This document shows, one piece after another, positions 35,210 through 42,711 of a stretch of DNA of 64,000 nucleotides; within the stretch, counting starts at the first letter, position 1; each line of letters opens with the position of its first letter. The position numbers and the translations under genes were made by a program. The notes under the pieces were generated by a model. It saw only the letters and a list, made by a program, of their open reading frames with translations, was not told the origin of the DNA and searched no databases. Source of the DNA: a virus; the IMG/VR virus record IMGVR_UViG_3300048121_000993, positions 1 to 64,000 of that record, one strand, 5' to 3'.

Positions 35210-35275
35210 CTCAGCTGGGAGAGCGTCTGGTTTGCATCCAGAAGGTCAGCAGTTCGATCCTGCTATCCTCCACCA
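35200..35275 (+). tRNA. trnA-UGC: tRNA-Ala (UGC)
   Basis: 76 nt. Acceptor GGGGGAT pairs with ATCCTCC (one G-T), CCA encoded, anticodon loop TTTGCAT gives UGC (reads GCA), T-loop GTTCGATCC. Its first ten bases overlap the preceding gene. Confidence 0.95.
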
Positions 35276-35285
35276 AAAACACAAA

Positions 35286-35310
35286 AGAGAGCCAATGGCT
35301 CTCTTTTTTT
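35286..35310 (+). terminator. Strong rho-independent terminator
   Basis: AGAGAGCC-AAT-GGCTCTCT (8 bp) followed by six T, ending the tRNA-Ala unit. Confidence 0.95.
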
Positions 35311-35312
35311 GA

Positions 35313-35319
35313 CTAAATA
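35313..35319 (+). promoter_or_regulatory. Late-type box abutting a start codon
   Basis: CTAAATA, one base off the usual ATAAATA, ends exactly 5 nt before the ATG at 35325. Confidence 0.45.
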
Positions 35320-35324
35320 ATTGT

Positions 35325-35867
35325 ATGCGTATAGGACTTACACAACGAGTATTTGAACACAACAATCAATCATATGATGCAACAGATCAAGATTGGTACA
35401 CATATTTTGATGACCATGAGATTATACCCATACCAAATCATCCACAAAACTTTGTAAGTTTAGCAGACAGTTTAGACTTGTTAGTTATTACCGGCGGCAA
35501 TGCTCCAAGTGAGCGTGTTAAAACAGAACTACAACTAGTTCGTGCTATGATGGATAATGCTAAACCTATATTAGGAGTTTGCCATGGAGCATTTTTCTTA
35601 ACTGAACTGTTTGGCGGCAAAGTTGTTGAATGCAGTGGACATCATAATACTGTACATAATGTTACAATGGATAATGCTACAGTACAGGTAAACAGTTTCC
35701 ACAATTTACAGATAAAAAATCCACCAGAGGTTGCTAAAGTCTTAGCAGTAGACGAAGATGGGTTTTGCGAAAGTTGGACACATGGTACTATTGGTGCAGT
35801 TGTTTGGCATCCTGAACGTGGAAATATATCAATACCAAACGATATAAAACTATTGTTAAATTTATAA
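35325..35867 (+). CDS. Class I glutamine amidotransferase-like protein (peptidase C26 type)
   Basis: 180 aa. PILGVCHGAFFL holds the nucleophile elbow with C86, and VVWHPER the His and Glu of the catalytic triad. FTGG-like VITGGNA precedes it. The family includes PuuD-like gamma-glutamyl hydrolases and stand-alone glutaminase subunits. No synthetase partner is adjacent. A clear paralogue is at 58080, sharing the start (TQRV) and PIPNH. No ribosome-binding site; a late-type box abuts the ATG. Confidence 0.8.
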   Translation: MRIGLTQRVFEHNNQSYDATDQDWYTYFDDHEIIPIPNHPQNFVSLADSLDLLVITGGNAPSERVKTELQLVRAMMDNAKPILGVCHGAFFLTELFGGKVVECSGHHNTVHNVTMDNATVQVNSFHNLQIKNPPEVAKVLAVDEDGFCESWTHGTIGAVVWHPERGNISIPNDIKLLLNL

Positions 35868-35875
35868 TAACATAA

Positions 35876-35883
35876 GATAAATA
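35876..35883 (+). promoter_or_regulatory. Late box of the ferritin-like gene
   Basis: GATAAATA. By T4 spacing +1 would be at 35889, exactly the first base of an 8-bp hairpin. Confidence 0.7.
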
Positions 35884-35888
35884 ATTAT

Positions 35889-36023
35889 GTAGCAAAGAGC
35901 TTTGCTACTCATCGACTGATTCACATGTGTATAACAGAGCTGTTATATAATCTAAGGTGTGACTCATTTATTCCCTTTATATAAAAAGAATAAATGTTTT
36001 ATTCATGGTTCACACAAGTGAAC
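35889..36023 (+). ncRNA. Structured 5' leader of the ferritin-like gene
   Basis: Four perfect hairpins in 135 nt. GTAGCAAA/TTTGCTAC with loop GAGC (35889-35908). ATAACA/TGTTAT with the same GAGC loop (35931-35946). CATTTATTC/GAATAAATG (35965-35996). GTTCAC/GTGAAC with loop ACAA (36008-36023). The region has no convincing gene and leads to the ribosome-binding site of the gene at 36053. Function could be mRNA stability or regulation (inference). No known riboswitch class is recognised. Confidence 0.65.
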
Positions 36024-36052
36024 TTACATTAAGTCAAATGGAGAATATTACA

Positions 36053-36754
36053 ATGACTACAGCAACACAATTCGTAGAACAACTACGTAAAGATAACGAA
36101 GCACTTTTCGAAGCTTCTAAAATGAACGTGAAAGCGTATTTCGAAAGCAAAGACAATTCAATGGAAGCTCTAGTAGAGCACTTCACAGGTAGAATGGTTA
36201 ACGAGAGAATGAACATGGTTGAAATCTCACGTCAAGTAGCTAACATGCCTGCTGATGCAGACCCAATTGAATTACAAAACCTATCTAAGCAAGCGATGGA
36301 CGAAGCAATCCACTTCCGTATGGTAAAAGAATGCATCGAAAAAATCACTGGTGAAGAATTAGACGTAGCGAAAGCTATGGCTGATGAAGCAGCTAAGCCA
36401 ACGGCAAAAGGTGCAGATTTACTAGAAGCTTATGAGGCATCTTCTGATGCGGCAGCACTTGCAGTTTACCAAATGGTAGCTGAAGGTCGTGCAGCAGCAG
36501 TATGGTCACAAATGGCTGAATCAATTGAAGATTCATTCATTGCTAAGTCTTATGCCAAAATTGCAAAAGACGAAGGTTTTCACTCAACTATCGGTGAAAT
36601 GAAACTAGAATCAATCGCAACAACACCAGAAGTTCAAGCACACGTGCTTAACATCGTTGACGGTATGCGTAAAGACTTGTTTGATGTATCTTGTGCAAAC
36701 ACAACTACAGCAGCAGGTTCTAAAGAACTAGTAGCAGAAGCTTACGGTTGGTAA
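36053..36754 (+). CDS. Ferritin-like di-iron protein
   Basis: 233 aa from ATG 36053 (ATGGAGAATATTACA upstream); an earlier in-frame ATG at 36005 lies in the hairpin leader. It is all-helical with two ExxH motifs: E84-A-I-H87 and E174-G-F-H177, the spacing of a ferritin-like four-helix di-iron site. Further Glu residues are available in helices 1 and 3 (E57, E144/E156). More codons end in C than in neighbouring genes, and it has a strong terminator, so it may be highly expressed or host-acquired. Oxidase, oxygenase or iron storage cannot be distinguished. Confidence 0.7.
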   Translation: MTTATQFVEQLRKDNEALFEASKMNVKAYFESKDNSMEALVEHFTGRMVNERMNMVEISRQVANMPADADPIELQNLSKQAMDEAIHFRMVKECIEKITGEELDVAKAMADEAAKPTAKGADLLEAYEASSDAAALAVYQMVAEGRAAAVWSQMAESIEDSFIAKSYAKIAKDEGFHSTIGEMKLESIATTPEVQAHVLNIVDGMRKDLFDVSCANTTTAAGSKELVAEAYGW

Positions 36755-36775
36755 TCTTTACTAAACAGTAGTATT

Positions 36776-36810
36776 AACCCAGTATACTTAATTGTGTACT
36801 GGGTTTTTTT
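36776..36810 (+). terminator. Strong rho-independent terminator
   Basis: 9-bp stem AACCCAGTA/TACTGGGTT with a 12-nt loop and a T run. Confidence 0.95.
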
Positions 36811-36823
36811 ACGATCAATGCTA

Positions 36824-36852
36824 TTGACTTATGGCTAAATATGTTGTATAAT
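36824..36852 (+). promoter_or_regulatory. sigma70-type promoter
   Basis: TTGACT (36824-36829), 17-bp spacer, TATAAT (36847-36852), upstream of the gene at 36876. Confidence 0.8.
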
Positions 36853-36875
36853 ATATATTAATCAGGGGATAATTC

Positions 36876-37748
36876 ATGGACATATCCATTTATCAAAATA
36901 ATACAGGAAGTGCACCAGCAATACATTGGTGGCTTTCGCAAGAAATTAACATAGGACCACAACTGTATGATTTCAATACAGGCTATGGTCGTCCTACTGG
37001 ACATCATGTAGGTGCTATTGTTATTGAAAACGAAGAAGCAGAACATAGTAAATTACATACGGAATCACTAGCAATATTAGACAAATCGTTGCCAGGAATT
37101 GTTGATGTAATGTCGCCATTTAAACATGTTAAAGATCAATTTGATTTTTTTCTTTGGAGCAATTACACGAACAATTTATCAAATCCAGACAATATCATTA
37201 AAGCAGATAAAACAATACTTGTAGATAATAGTTTAGAAGAACAATTATTTTTCTATATAAGTCAGTATGCATTTGTTCGTTTGGAATTTTTAGATGATGT
37301 AGAACAACAAACGCAATCATGGGCAAACGAACATAACACTTCGGATTGGAAAGAAGTATGGTATGGAAAATATCATGATGAGTTTTTACAAGCGTTTAAA
37401 GATAAAAAATTAAAGTATATGTGGCAACTTAATTTTGCACACCACGATTTACTGGATCAGTTATCAAAAGGCAAAGAAGATATTAAACTAGTAGACGCAG
37501 ATGACCACGATAGATTGTTTGAAGTTAAAAAACAAGAAGAAGACTTTTCAGATACATTATTTGCATATGCTAATTCAGAAGCCGATTATATGGTAGTAGG
37601 CGATGATTGGTTTGAAGATTATGAAAGTATATTAGATTATACAGGAATAATGCAATCATTCAGATTAAAAAAATATGTAATTGATTATACTAGGTTATAT
37701 CAACGTAGAAAAAAATTATATACAGATAAGTTTTCAAAGTATCTATAA
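36876..37748 (+). CDS. Accessory protein, paralogue of 38791 gene
   Basis: 290 aa. Starts ISIYQNNTGSAPAIHWWLSQ, contains GPQLYDF, WKEVWYGKYHDEF and KYMWQLNFAHHDL, all matched in the gene at 38791. The short N-terminal strand followed by APAIHWW suggests a Rossmann-like or glycosyltransferase-like start, but no catalytic motif is certain. It is rich in Asp, Tyr and Trp. The two paralogues flank an SGNH gene, a SET gene and tRNA-Asn. Function unknown. Confidence 0.65.
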   Translation: MDISIYQNNTGSAPAIHWWLSQEINIGPQLYDFNTGYGRPTGHHVGAIVIENEEAEHSKLHTESLAILDKSLPGIVDVMSPFKHVKDQFDFFLWSNYTNNLSNPDNIIKADKTILVDNSLEEQLFFYISQYAFVRLEFLDDVEQQTQSWANEHNTSDWKEVWYGKYHDEFLQAFKDKKLKYMWQLNFAHHDLLDQLSKGKEDIKLVDADDHDRLFEVKKQEEDFSDTLFAYANSEADYMVVGDDWFEDYESILDYTGIMQSFRLKKYVIDYTRLYQRRKKLYTDKFSKYL

Positions 37749-38383
37749 TGCCAAGAGTTAGACGATTTGTTGTATATGCATGTAGTTTTGGACTTAATGG
37801 TTCTATGGAACCATATGTAGAATTTAATAATCAGGATTTTTGTTGGCCACATGCAGTAGCAGAACATTATAAATTGCATCTTAGTAATAGAAGTAGACCT
37901 GGAACAAATATAGATATGCAATTTCAAGATATATTAAATGATGTTCAAAAAAGTAATATTAGACCAGATGATGTTGTATTGGTACAGTGGACACATGTTG
38001 ACAGATATTTTAGTGAAAAAAGTGGAACATTATTTCCTACTTCAAAAGGCAAACATGTAGAATGGTTGTTTACAGATATTTACAATGAACAATTTGCGAC
38101 TAATAAATTAATAAGTTATATGACAGCATTAGATGCCTTGGGAATTAATGTTTGTTACAGTTTTGCTGATGGATATAAGCAAATTAAAGATAATATGAAT
38201 TCTAGTCTACACAAAACATTTAAAAGTTTTAAATATGTTGGTTTCAATGACATTGGTTTATTTTGGCATATCAGTGCAGATAAAACAGGTGATGTACTTA
38301 CACATGATTGTTGTCATCCCAATGACAAAGGCCATAAATTTATAGCAGATAGATATATAAAAAGCATTAAGCCGTATGTATAA
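37748..38383 (+). CDS. SGNH hydrolase-like protein
   Basis: 211 aa. RSRPGTNIDMQFQDIL is the Gly/Asn block (II/III), DDVVLVQWTHVDR the next strand and DCCHPNDKGHKFIAD contains D-x-x-H (block V). The block I serine would be in YACSFGL near residue 13. Starts on the last base of the previous stop. Possibly modifies a glycan or lipid; family-level assignment only. Confidence 0.6.
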   Translation: MPRVRRFVVYACSFGLNGSMEPYVEFNNQDFCWPHAVAEHYKLHLSNRSRPGTNIDMQFQDILNDVQKSNIRPDDVVLVQWTHVDRYFSEKSGTLFPTSKGKHVEWLFTDIYNEQFATNKLISYMTALDALGINVCYSFADGYKQIKDNMNSSLHKTFKSFKYVGFNDIGLFWHISADKTGDVLTHDCCHPNDKGHKFIADRYIKSIKPYV

Positions 38384-38669
38384 ACCACTTCCTGCTTTCT
38401 TAACAATCAAAAAATCACCTATTCATAAACTAGGACTGTTTGCTTTGGAAGATATCAGCAAAGGAACAAATCTAGGAAGATCGCATTTTGTAGTACAAGA
38501 TGAATTTGTTCGTATGCCCTTGGGCGGATTTGTAAATCATTCAGATAACCCTAATGTTAGAATAACAAGAGAAAAAGGTACAAGATTTTTTCAGTTACTT
38601 GTAATTAATGATATTAAATCAGGCGAAGAGTTAGTTGCAAAATATCTTAATAAAGATGGAAATTATTAA
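38376..38669 (+). CDS. SET-domain methyltransferase-like protein
   Basis: 97 aa minimal SET domain. KLGLFALEDISKGTNL is the SET-N motif, LGGFVNHSDNPNV the conserved NHS/N-P-N SAM-binding motif, and INDIKSGEELVAKY the C-terminal GEEL-Y motif. SET proteins methylate lysines; target unknown. It overlaps the previous gene by 8 bp. Confidence 0.85.
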   Translation: MYKPLPAFLTIKKSPIHKLGLFALEDISKGTNLGRSHFVVQDEFVRMPLGGFVNHSDNPNVRITREKGTRFFQLLVINDIKSGEELVAKYLNKDGNY

Positions 38670-38672
38670 CAA

Positions 38673-38680
38673 GATAAATA
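38673..38680 (+). promoter_or_regulatory. Late box before tRNA-Asn
   Basis: GATAAATA 17 nt upstream of the tRNA-Asn gene. Confidence 0.55.
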
Positions 38681-38697
38681 AAGTATATACATAATAA

Positions 38698-38773
38698 TCC
38701 TCAGTAGCTCAGTTGGTAGAGCAACGGACTGTTAATCCGTTTGTCGTTGGTTCGAGCCCAGCCTGGGGAGCCA
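38698..38773 (+). tRNA. trnN-GUU: tRNA-Asn (GUU)
   Basis: 76 nt. Acceptor TCCTCAG pairs with CTGGGGA (one T-G), CCA encoded, anticodon loop CTGTTAA gives GUU, T-loop GTTCGAGCC. Confidence 0.95.
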
Positions 38774-38790
38774 AACTTAGAAACAAATAA

Positions 38791-39717
38791 ATGAACATAG
38801 CAATATATCAGTCAGTGAATGCACATGCACCAGCAATACATTGGTGGCTAGCACAGGACCCACGATTTGGCCCACAATTATATATGTGGGTAGCAAATTC
38901 AAAAGAAGATTTAACAAGCATTGTTGAGGAAATGAGAGAACCTACATTTCCTGGCCAAGATATATCAGCAGAGTTATATGATGTTCATCAAGAAACTCTT
39001 AGAGAAATGGAAAATAAAAAAGCAGTAGACGGAGTAGTAGATTGTACTTCTACTTATTTTAATTTTACAAAAAACTACAAACACCCAGTCTGGAGTAATT
39101 ACTTTGGAGCAACTTATGATCATACGAGTACTATAGCATGTGATAAACTTATATTTGCTGAAGCAACGGTAGAAGATAGTGTTATGTATTATGTTACACA
39201 GTATGCATTTAATAATCTCGATTTAGCTGCGATAGAAGAGCATTGTCAAGTATGGTGGACAGATCATAAACTAATGAACGGTGAAATATTAGACAATTGG
39301 AAAGAAATATGGTACAGAGATTATCATAATCAATGCATACAAGATTTCCATGATGGTAAATTGCAATACATGTGGCAATTAAATTTTGCACATTGGGATT
39401 TGCACCATGCATTAGCCAATGGACTTAATGGATTTGTATTAAACTATTCAATGGAAAGATTGTTTAACGAGAAATATCAACGAACTACTAGCGATTTAAA
39501 AGCAGAAGCTCACCAAATAAAATATGTAAAAGATAATAACATTGATCATTTGTGTGTCGGTACATATTGGTTTAATAACATTGATACTATACTTTCTTAT
39601 CTTGGAGTTGAGAATAGTGATATATTAATACAATCAGCTGAACAGTATAAAAAAGAATTCATTAGGATCAATACAGCATACAAAGAAATACTTAATAAAT
39701 ACTACAAAGGAAATTAA
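38791..39717 (+). CDS. Accessory protein, paralogue of 36876 gene
   Basis: 308 aa. Shares IAIYQ, APAIHWWLAQ, FGPQLY, NWKEIWYRDYHNQ and LQYMWQLNFAHWDL with the gene at 36876; the rest has diverged. Directly downstream of tRNA-Asn. Conserved Trp/His/Asp clusters suggest an enzyme, but no family is recognised. Confidence 0.65.
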   Translation: MNIAIYQSVNAHAPAIHWWLAQDPRFGPQLYMWVANSKEDLTSIVEEMREPTFPGQDISAELYDVHQETLREMENKKAVDGVVDCTSTYFNFTKNYKHPVWSNYFGATYDHTSTIACDKLIFAEATVEDSVMYYVTQYAFNNLDLAAIEEHCQVWWTDHKLMNGEILDNWKEIWYRDYHNQCIQDFHDGKLQYMWQLNFAHWDLHHALANGLNGFVLNYSMERLFNEKYQRTTSDLKAEAHQIKYVKDNNIDHLCVGTYWFNNIDTILSYLGVENSDILIQSAEQYKKEFIRINTAYKEILNKYYKGN

Positions 39718-39720
39718 ATT

Positions 39721-40182
39721 ATGAATAGAAACATAGGTAGAGGATTAATTGTAATAGGAATGCTGATGTTAGGATTCCTTTTTGCAAATACAACATCAGC
39801 TAAAGAAGTTGATATGGTTGTTTACGACTTTGAAATAACCAGAGTAATTGACGGAGATACCGTAGCCTTTAGAGCAGACTTTTTGCCAGAGCCACTTAAA
39901 CAAGAACTAAGCATTCGTGTTTACGGAGTTGACACACCTGAAAAGAGTTGGAGAGCAGAATGTGAATCTGAGGCAGCATGGGGCGAACAAGCAAGTCAAT
40001 TTACCAAAGACCAATTAAATGGTGCAACAGTTATACAAGTAGCCATATACAAATGGGATAAGTTTGGTGGGCGTGTGTTAGGAGATATTATCATTGACGG
40101 TAAGAGTCTAAGACATATGCTTATTGAAAATGGATTTGCACGTGAATATTATGGTGACAAAAAAGAATCCTGGTGTGCCTGA
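39721..40182 (+). CDS. Exported thermonuclease-like (SNase) protein
   Basis: 153 aa. Residues 8-26 form a hydrophobic signal-like segment followed by NTTSAKE. The SNase fold follows: VIDGDTVAF (metal/substrate Asp), IRVYGVDTPEK (Arg and Asp of the active site) and FGGRVLGDI (second Arg region). A signal peptide would send it to the periplasm, where it could degrade DNA. A second, cytoplasmic SNase is at 52921. Confidence 0.8.
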   Translation: MNRNIGRGLIVIGMLMLGFLFANTTSAKEVDMVVYDFEITRVIDGDTVAFRADFLPEPLKQELSIRVYGVDTPEKSWRAECESEAAWGEQASQFTKDQLNGATVIQVAIYKWDKFGGRVLGDIIIDGKSLRHMLIENGFAREYYGDKKESWCA

Positions 40183-40819
40183 ATATACAAATCACTCTAT
40201 TGATTTTGCATTAACAACATACTGTCAAGCAAAGTGTCGCAGTTGTGCGAGAACTAACCAATACACTGGCGAGAAAGAATCTTGGCTACAATTAAAACAC
40301 ATGGATTTAGATGTGTTCAGACAGACATTAGAATCATCTCCTAATGTACATATTGCAGATATTGAATTTTGCGGAGAATTTGGTGATCCTATGATGCATC
40401 CTCAAATTGACAAGTTTATAGAAACTGCATTAGAATTTGCACCATCTGTTAGAATATCAACAAACGGTGGCTTACGAACTCCAGACTGGTATGAGTCTAT
40501 TGCAAAGAAATATAAAAACAGATTAGAAATTAATTTTGCAATAGATGGGGCTACACATGATGTTAATTGGATGTATAGAGAAGGAGTCGATTGGCACCGA
40601 GCAATAGATAATATGACTAGTTATATGTCTGCAGGTGGATGGGGCAGCTGGTGGTTTATAATATTTGAATGGAATTGGCACCAAATACCAGAGGCTAATA
40701 GTTTGGCAAATGATATAGGTATAGAATTAATGGTACGATACAATAACAGAGATTTTGGATTAATAACTCCAGAATCACGAATAAAAGCAGATGCAATAAT
40801 TAAAGAACATGGATTATAA
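40151..40819 (+). CDS. Radical SAM enzyme (core domain)
   Basis: 222 aa from ATG 40151, inside the end of the nuclease gene; upstream starts at 40124 (TTG) and 40130 (ATG) are possible. TTYCQAKCRSCAR is the CxxxCxxC cluster motif (C25, C29, C32). EFCGEFGDPMMHP is the GE/GGEP-like SAM motif, and RISTNGG a later one. The polypeptide ends where a SPASM/Twitch domain would begin, and the next gene supplies it. Substrate unknown. Confidence 0.75.
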   Translation: MVTKKNPGVPEYTNHSIDFALTTYCQAKCRSCARTNQYTGEKESWLQLKHMDLDVFRQTLESSPNVHIADIEFCGEFGDPMMHPQIDKFIETALEFAPSVRISTNGGLRTPDWYESIAKKYKNRLEINFAIDGATHDVNWMYREGVDWHRAIDNMTSYMSAGGWGSWWFIIFEWNWHQIPEANSLANDIGIELMVRYNNRDFGLITPESRIKADAIIKEHGL

Positions 40820-40821
40820 GC

Positions 40822-41205
40822 ATGAGTAAATACAATATAAGCTGTTTTGCAATAGAAGGTACTCGCAGAATGTGGGAAGTAGGACCAGATGGTTTTGTAT
40901 GGCCTTGCTGTTATTTTGGTAATGCATGGGATAAGAGACTTATGATGCATGCAGATGAACTTGATGATCCAATCGCGAAACAGTTAGCATCAAATAAACT
41001 AAATGATGAATCTGCACTGTTATTTGATGATCCAGTAATGTTACAACTAATGAAAGAAGATCCAAATTGGAACAATTTAGAATATCATTCATTAGAAGAA
41101 ATAATTAACCACAAAATATATCAAACATATATTCATCCAACAGGGTGGGAAAGCGATAACCCACCATTAGTATGTGTAGATAATTGTAATAAATGCAAGA
41201 CTTGA
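40822..41205 (+). CDS. SPASM-like Cys-rich domain, separate from the radical SAM core
   Basis: 127 aa. CFAIEGTRRMWEVGPDGFVWPCCYFGN and the C-terminal CVDNCNKCKT are typical of the auxiliary iron-sulfur (SPASM/Twitch) C-terminal domain normally fused to a radical SAM core. It begins 2 bases after the core's stop in a different frame. Two-subunit enzyme or recent gene split are both possible. Confidence 0.65.
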   Translation: MSKYNISCFAIEGTRRMWEVGPDGFVWPCCYFGNAWDKRLMMHADELDDPIAKQLASNKLNDESALLFDDPVMLQLMKEDPNWNNLEYHSLEEIINHKIYQTYIHPTGWESDNPPLVCVDNCNKCKT

Positions 41206-41230
41206 CAAGTTACGAAAACTCGTCTATAAT
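41202..41230 (+). promoter_or_regulatory. Perfect consensus sigma70 promoter
   Basis: TTGACA (41202-41207), 17-bp spacer, TATAAT (41225-41230), ten bases before tRNA-Glu; the -35 overlaps the stop of the SPASM-like gene. Confidence 0.93.
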
Positions 41231-41239
41231 ACATTTTAT

Positions 41240-41314
41240 GTTCGGTTCGTCTATCGGTTAGGACTCCAGGTTTTCATCCTGGCAAGAGGGGTTCGATTCC
41301 CCTACCGAATACCA
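41240..41314 (+). tRNA. trnE-UUC: tRNA-Glu (UUC)
   Basis: 75 nt. Acceptor GTTCGGT pairs with ACCGAAT (one G-T), CCA encoded, anticodon loop TTTTCAT gives UUC, T-loop GTTCGATTC. Confidence 0.95.
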
Positions 41315-41330
41315 ATTTAAAGGAAACATA

Positions 41331-42020
41331 ATGAGCAATATAACAGGCAATGATGTAGATTGCTACTTAGTTACACACTGTCAAGGTTATTATGGTAACA
41401 TGTTCATGTGGCTGTTTAATTTACACAATGGATTCCTTGATGCACCACTTAGAGCTAGAAAAACTGTAGCAGATGATACTGAAGAATATCGCATAACAAA
41501 CAACAAAGTAGAGCATTTTCATTTACGGCCTGATGATTATCATAAATGGTATTTAGATACTGCAACATGGGATCAACATATAGAAAATATATTAGCTCAA
41601 CAACAGAAACTAATATGGCGTCCAAATAAACATTTTGAAAAACTAATTGTTAAGCCAGGCACACATGCTCCACAACAATTAATAAAGCAACCAAACATAT
41701 CTAAAATAAAAACAAAACTAATTTTAAATCTAACAGTTGATAAAGATAATATAGACTTTTTAACAAAATTAGAAAATCGTGTTAAAATATTAACAACAAA
41801 TATTATTGAAGATGGTTATATTAAATCACAACATGCAGCATCAGTTCGAGCTGTAGAAAAACTAAAAAAATATCACACTGTAGTAAATATTGATATAGAT
41901 AAATTATTGTTTAAATTTGATGACGATGAATATAATAAAGTATTAGGCTACTTAGGCACTGAACCTATTTTATTTTGGAAAAGAAAGTTAAAGTACGGAA
42001 TGGAATTAATAAATGAGTAA
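41331..42020 (+). CDS. Accessory protein, tandem paralogue 1
   Basis: 229 aa. CYLVTHCQGYYGNMFMWLFN at the start and VVNIDIDKLLFKFDDDEYNK near the end match the next gene's layout. The C-terminal pattern (I-D-x-x-K/D-L-L-F ... D-E-x-E-Y) resembles the C-terminus of phage sulfotransferase-like proteins, but the PAPS-binding loop is not evident. AAAGGAAA precedes the ATG. Overlaps the next gene by 8 bp. Confidence 0.6.
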   Translation: MSNITGNDVDCYLVTHCQGYYGNMFMWLFNLHNGFLDAPLRARKTVADDTEEYRITNNKVEHFHLRPDDYHKWYLDTATWDQHIENILAQQQKLIWRPNKHFEKLIVKPGTHAPQQLIKQPNISKIKTKLILNLTVDKDNIDFLTKLENRVKILTTNIIEDGYIKSQHAASVRAVEKLKKYHTVVNIDIDKLLFKFDDDEYNKVLGYLGTEPILFWKRKLKYGMELINE

Positions 42021-42702
42021 TGTAGAATGTCACTTATTAATGCATACTGCATGTATGAATGGAAACTTTTTGTTATGGTTTATGTCACAACACGATGATT
42101 TTTTACACTCTGATATATTTCCTAGAAATACACTAATAGATAAATTCTGGGGAGATAAGTCAGATGACCCTTTGCATTTTGCAGTTGAAGATCACAACTT
42201 ATGGAAAGGTGCAATTGGCAAGTCAGAAAATACAGAACACGCAAATCAAAAGAAACACAGTTGGCAAGATCATGTAGATATGTATAAGTCAGATCAAGCA
42301 TACACTAAAATAGCAGTAAAACCTAATCTTGTACATAACATAAAGCATGCAGTAAAGGGAGATATAATAGAACAGTTAATGAGTACAGTAACACCAAAAT
42401 GTTTATATCTACCAGATGTTGAAGATCAAGTACACTTTGAAAAAATTCTAAAAAGAGCAAATCTACTAAGGCCATATGGTATGGACAGAAACAAACATTT
42501 GTTAAAAAACAATTTGGAAGGCCAGCGTGAAAATGTAGAATTACTAAAAACATGTTGCCCAGTACATATAATTGATATTGGTAAATTATTATTTGAGTAT
42601 GATGAAGAAGAATACGAAAAGCTAGTTATAATGCTAGGGTCGGATAAAATAAATAATTGGAAAGAATTAGTAAAATCAAACATAGAGTTGGTTTATACAT
42701 AA
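42013..42702 (+). CDS. Accessory protein, tandem paralogue 2
   Basis: 229 aa, same length as its upstream neighbour. CHLLMHTACMNGNFLLWFMSQ and IIDIGKLLFEYDEEEYEKLV align with the neighbour's N- and C-terminal blocks; the middle has diverged. Likely a tandem duplication. Function unknown. Confidence 0.6.
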   Translation: MSNVECHLLMHTACMNGNFLLWFMSQHDDFLHSDIFPRNTLIDKFWGDKSDDPLHFAVEDHNLWKGAIGKSENTEHANQKKHSWQDHVDMYKSDQAYTKIAVKPNLVHNIKHAVKGDIIEQLMSTVTPKCLYLPDVEDQVHFEKILKRANLLRPYGMDRNKHLLKNNLEGQRENVELLKTCCPVHIIDIGKLLFEYDEEEYEKLVIMLGSDKINNWKELVKSNIELVYT

Positions 42703-42711
42703 GAGGATATA

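Noticed and set aside
39689-39704. Late-type box AATAAATA near the end of the gene at 38791
   Set aside because: It is explained by the coding sequence (Asn-Lys-Tyr codons); the following gene has its own AAAGGAAA site and is likely cotranscribed, so promoter function is unsupported.
34813-41314. tRNA genes as phage attachment sites
   Set aside because: The tRNAs are complete functional genes of the phage and no integrase or flanking direct repeat was seen.
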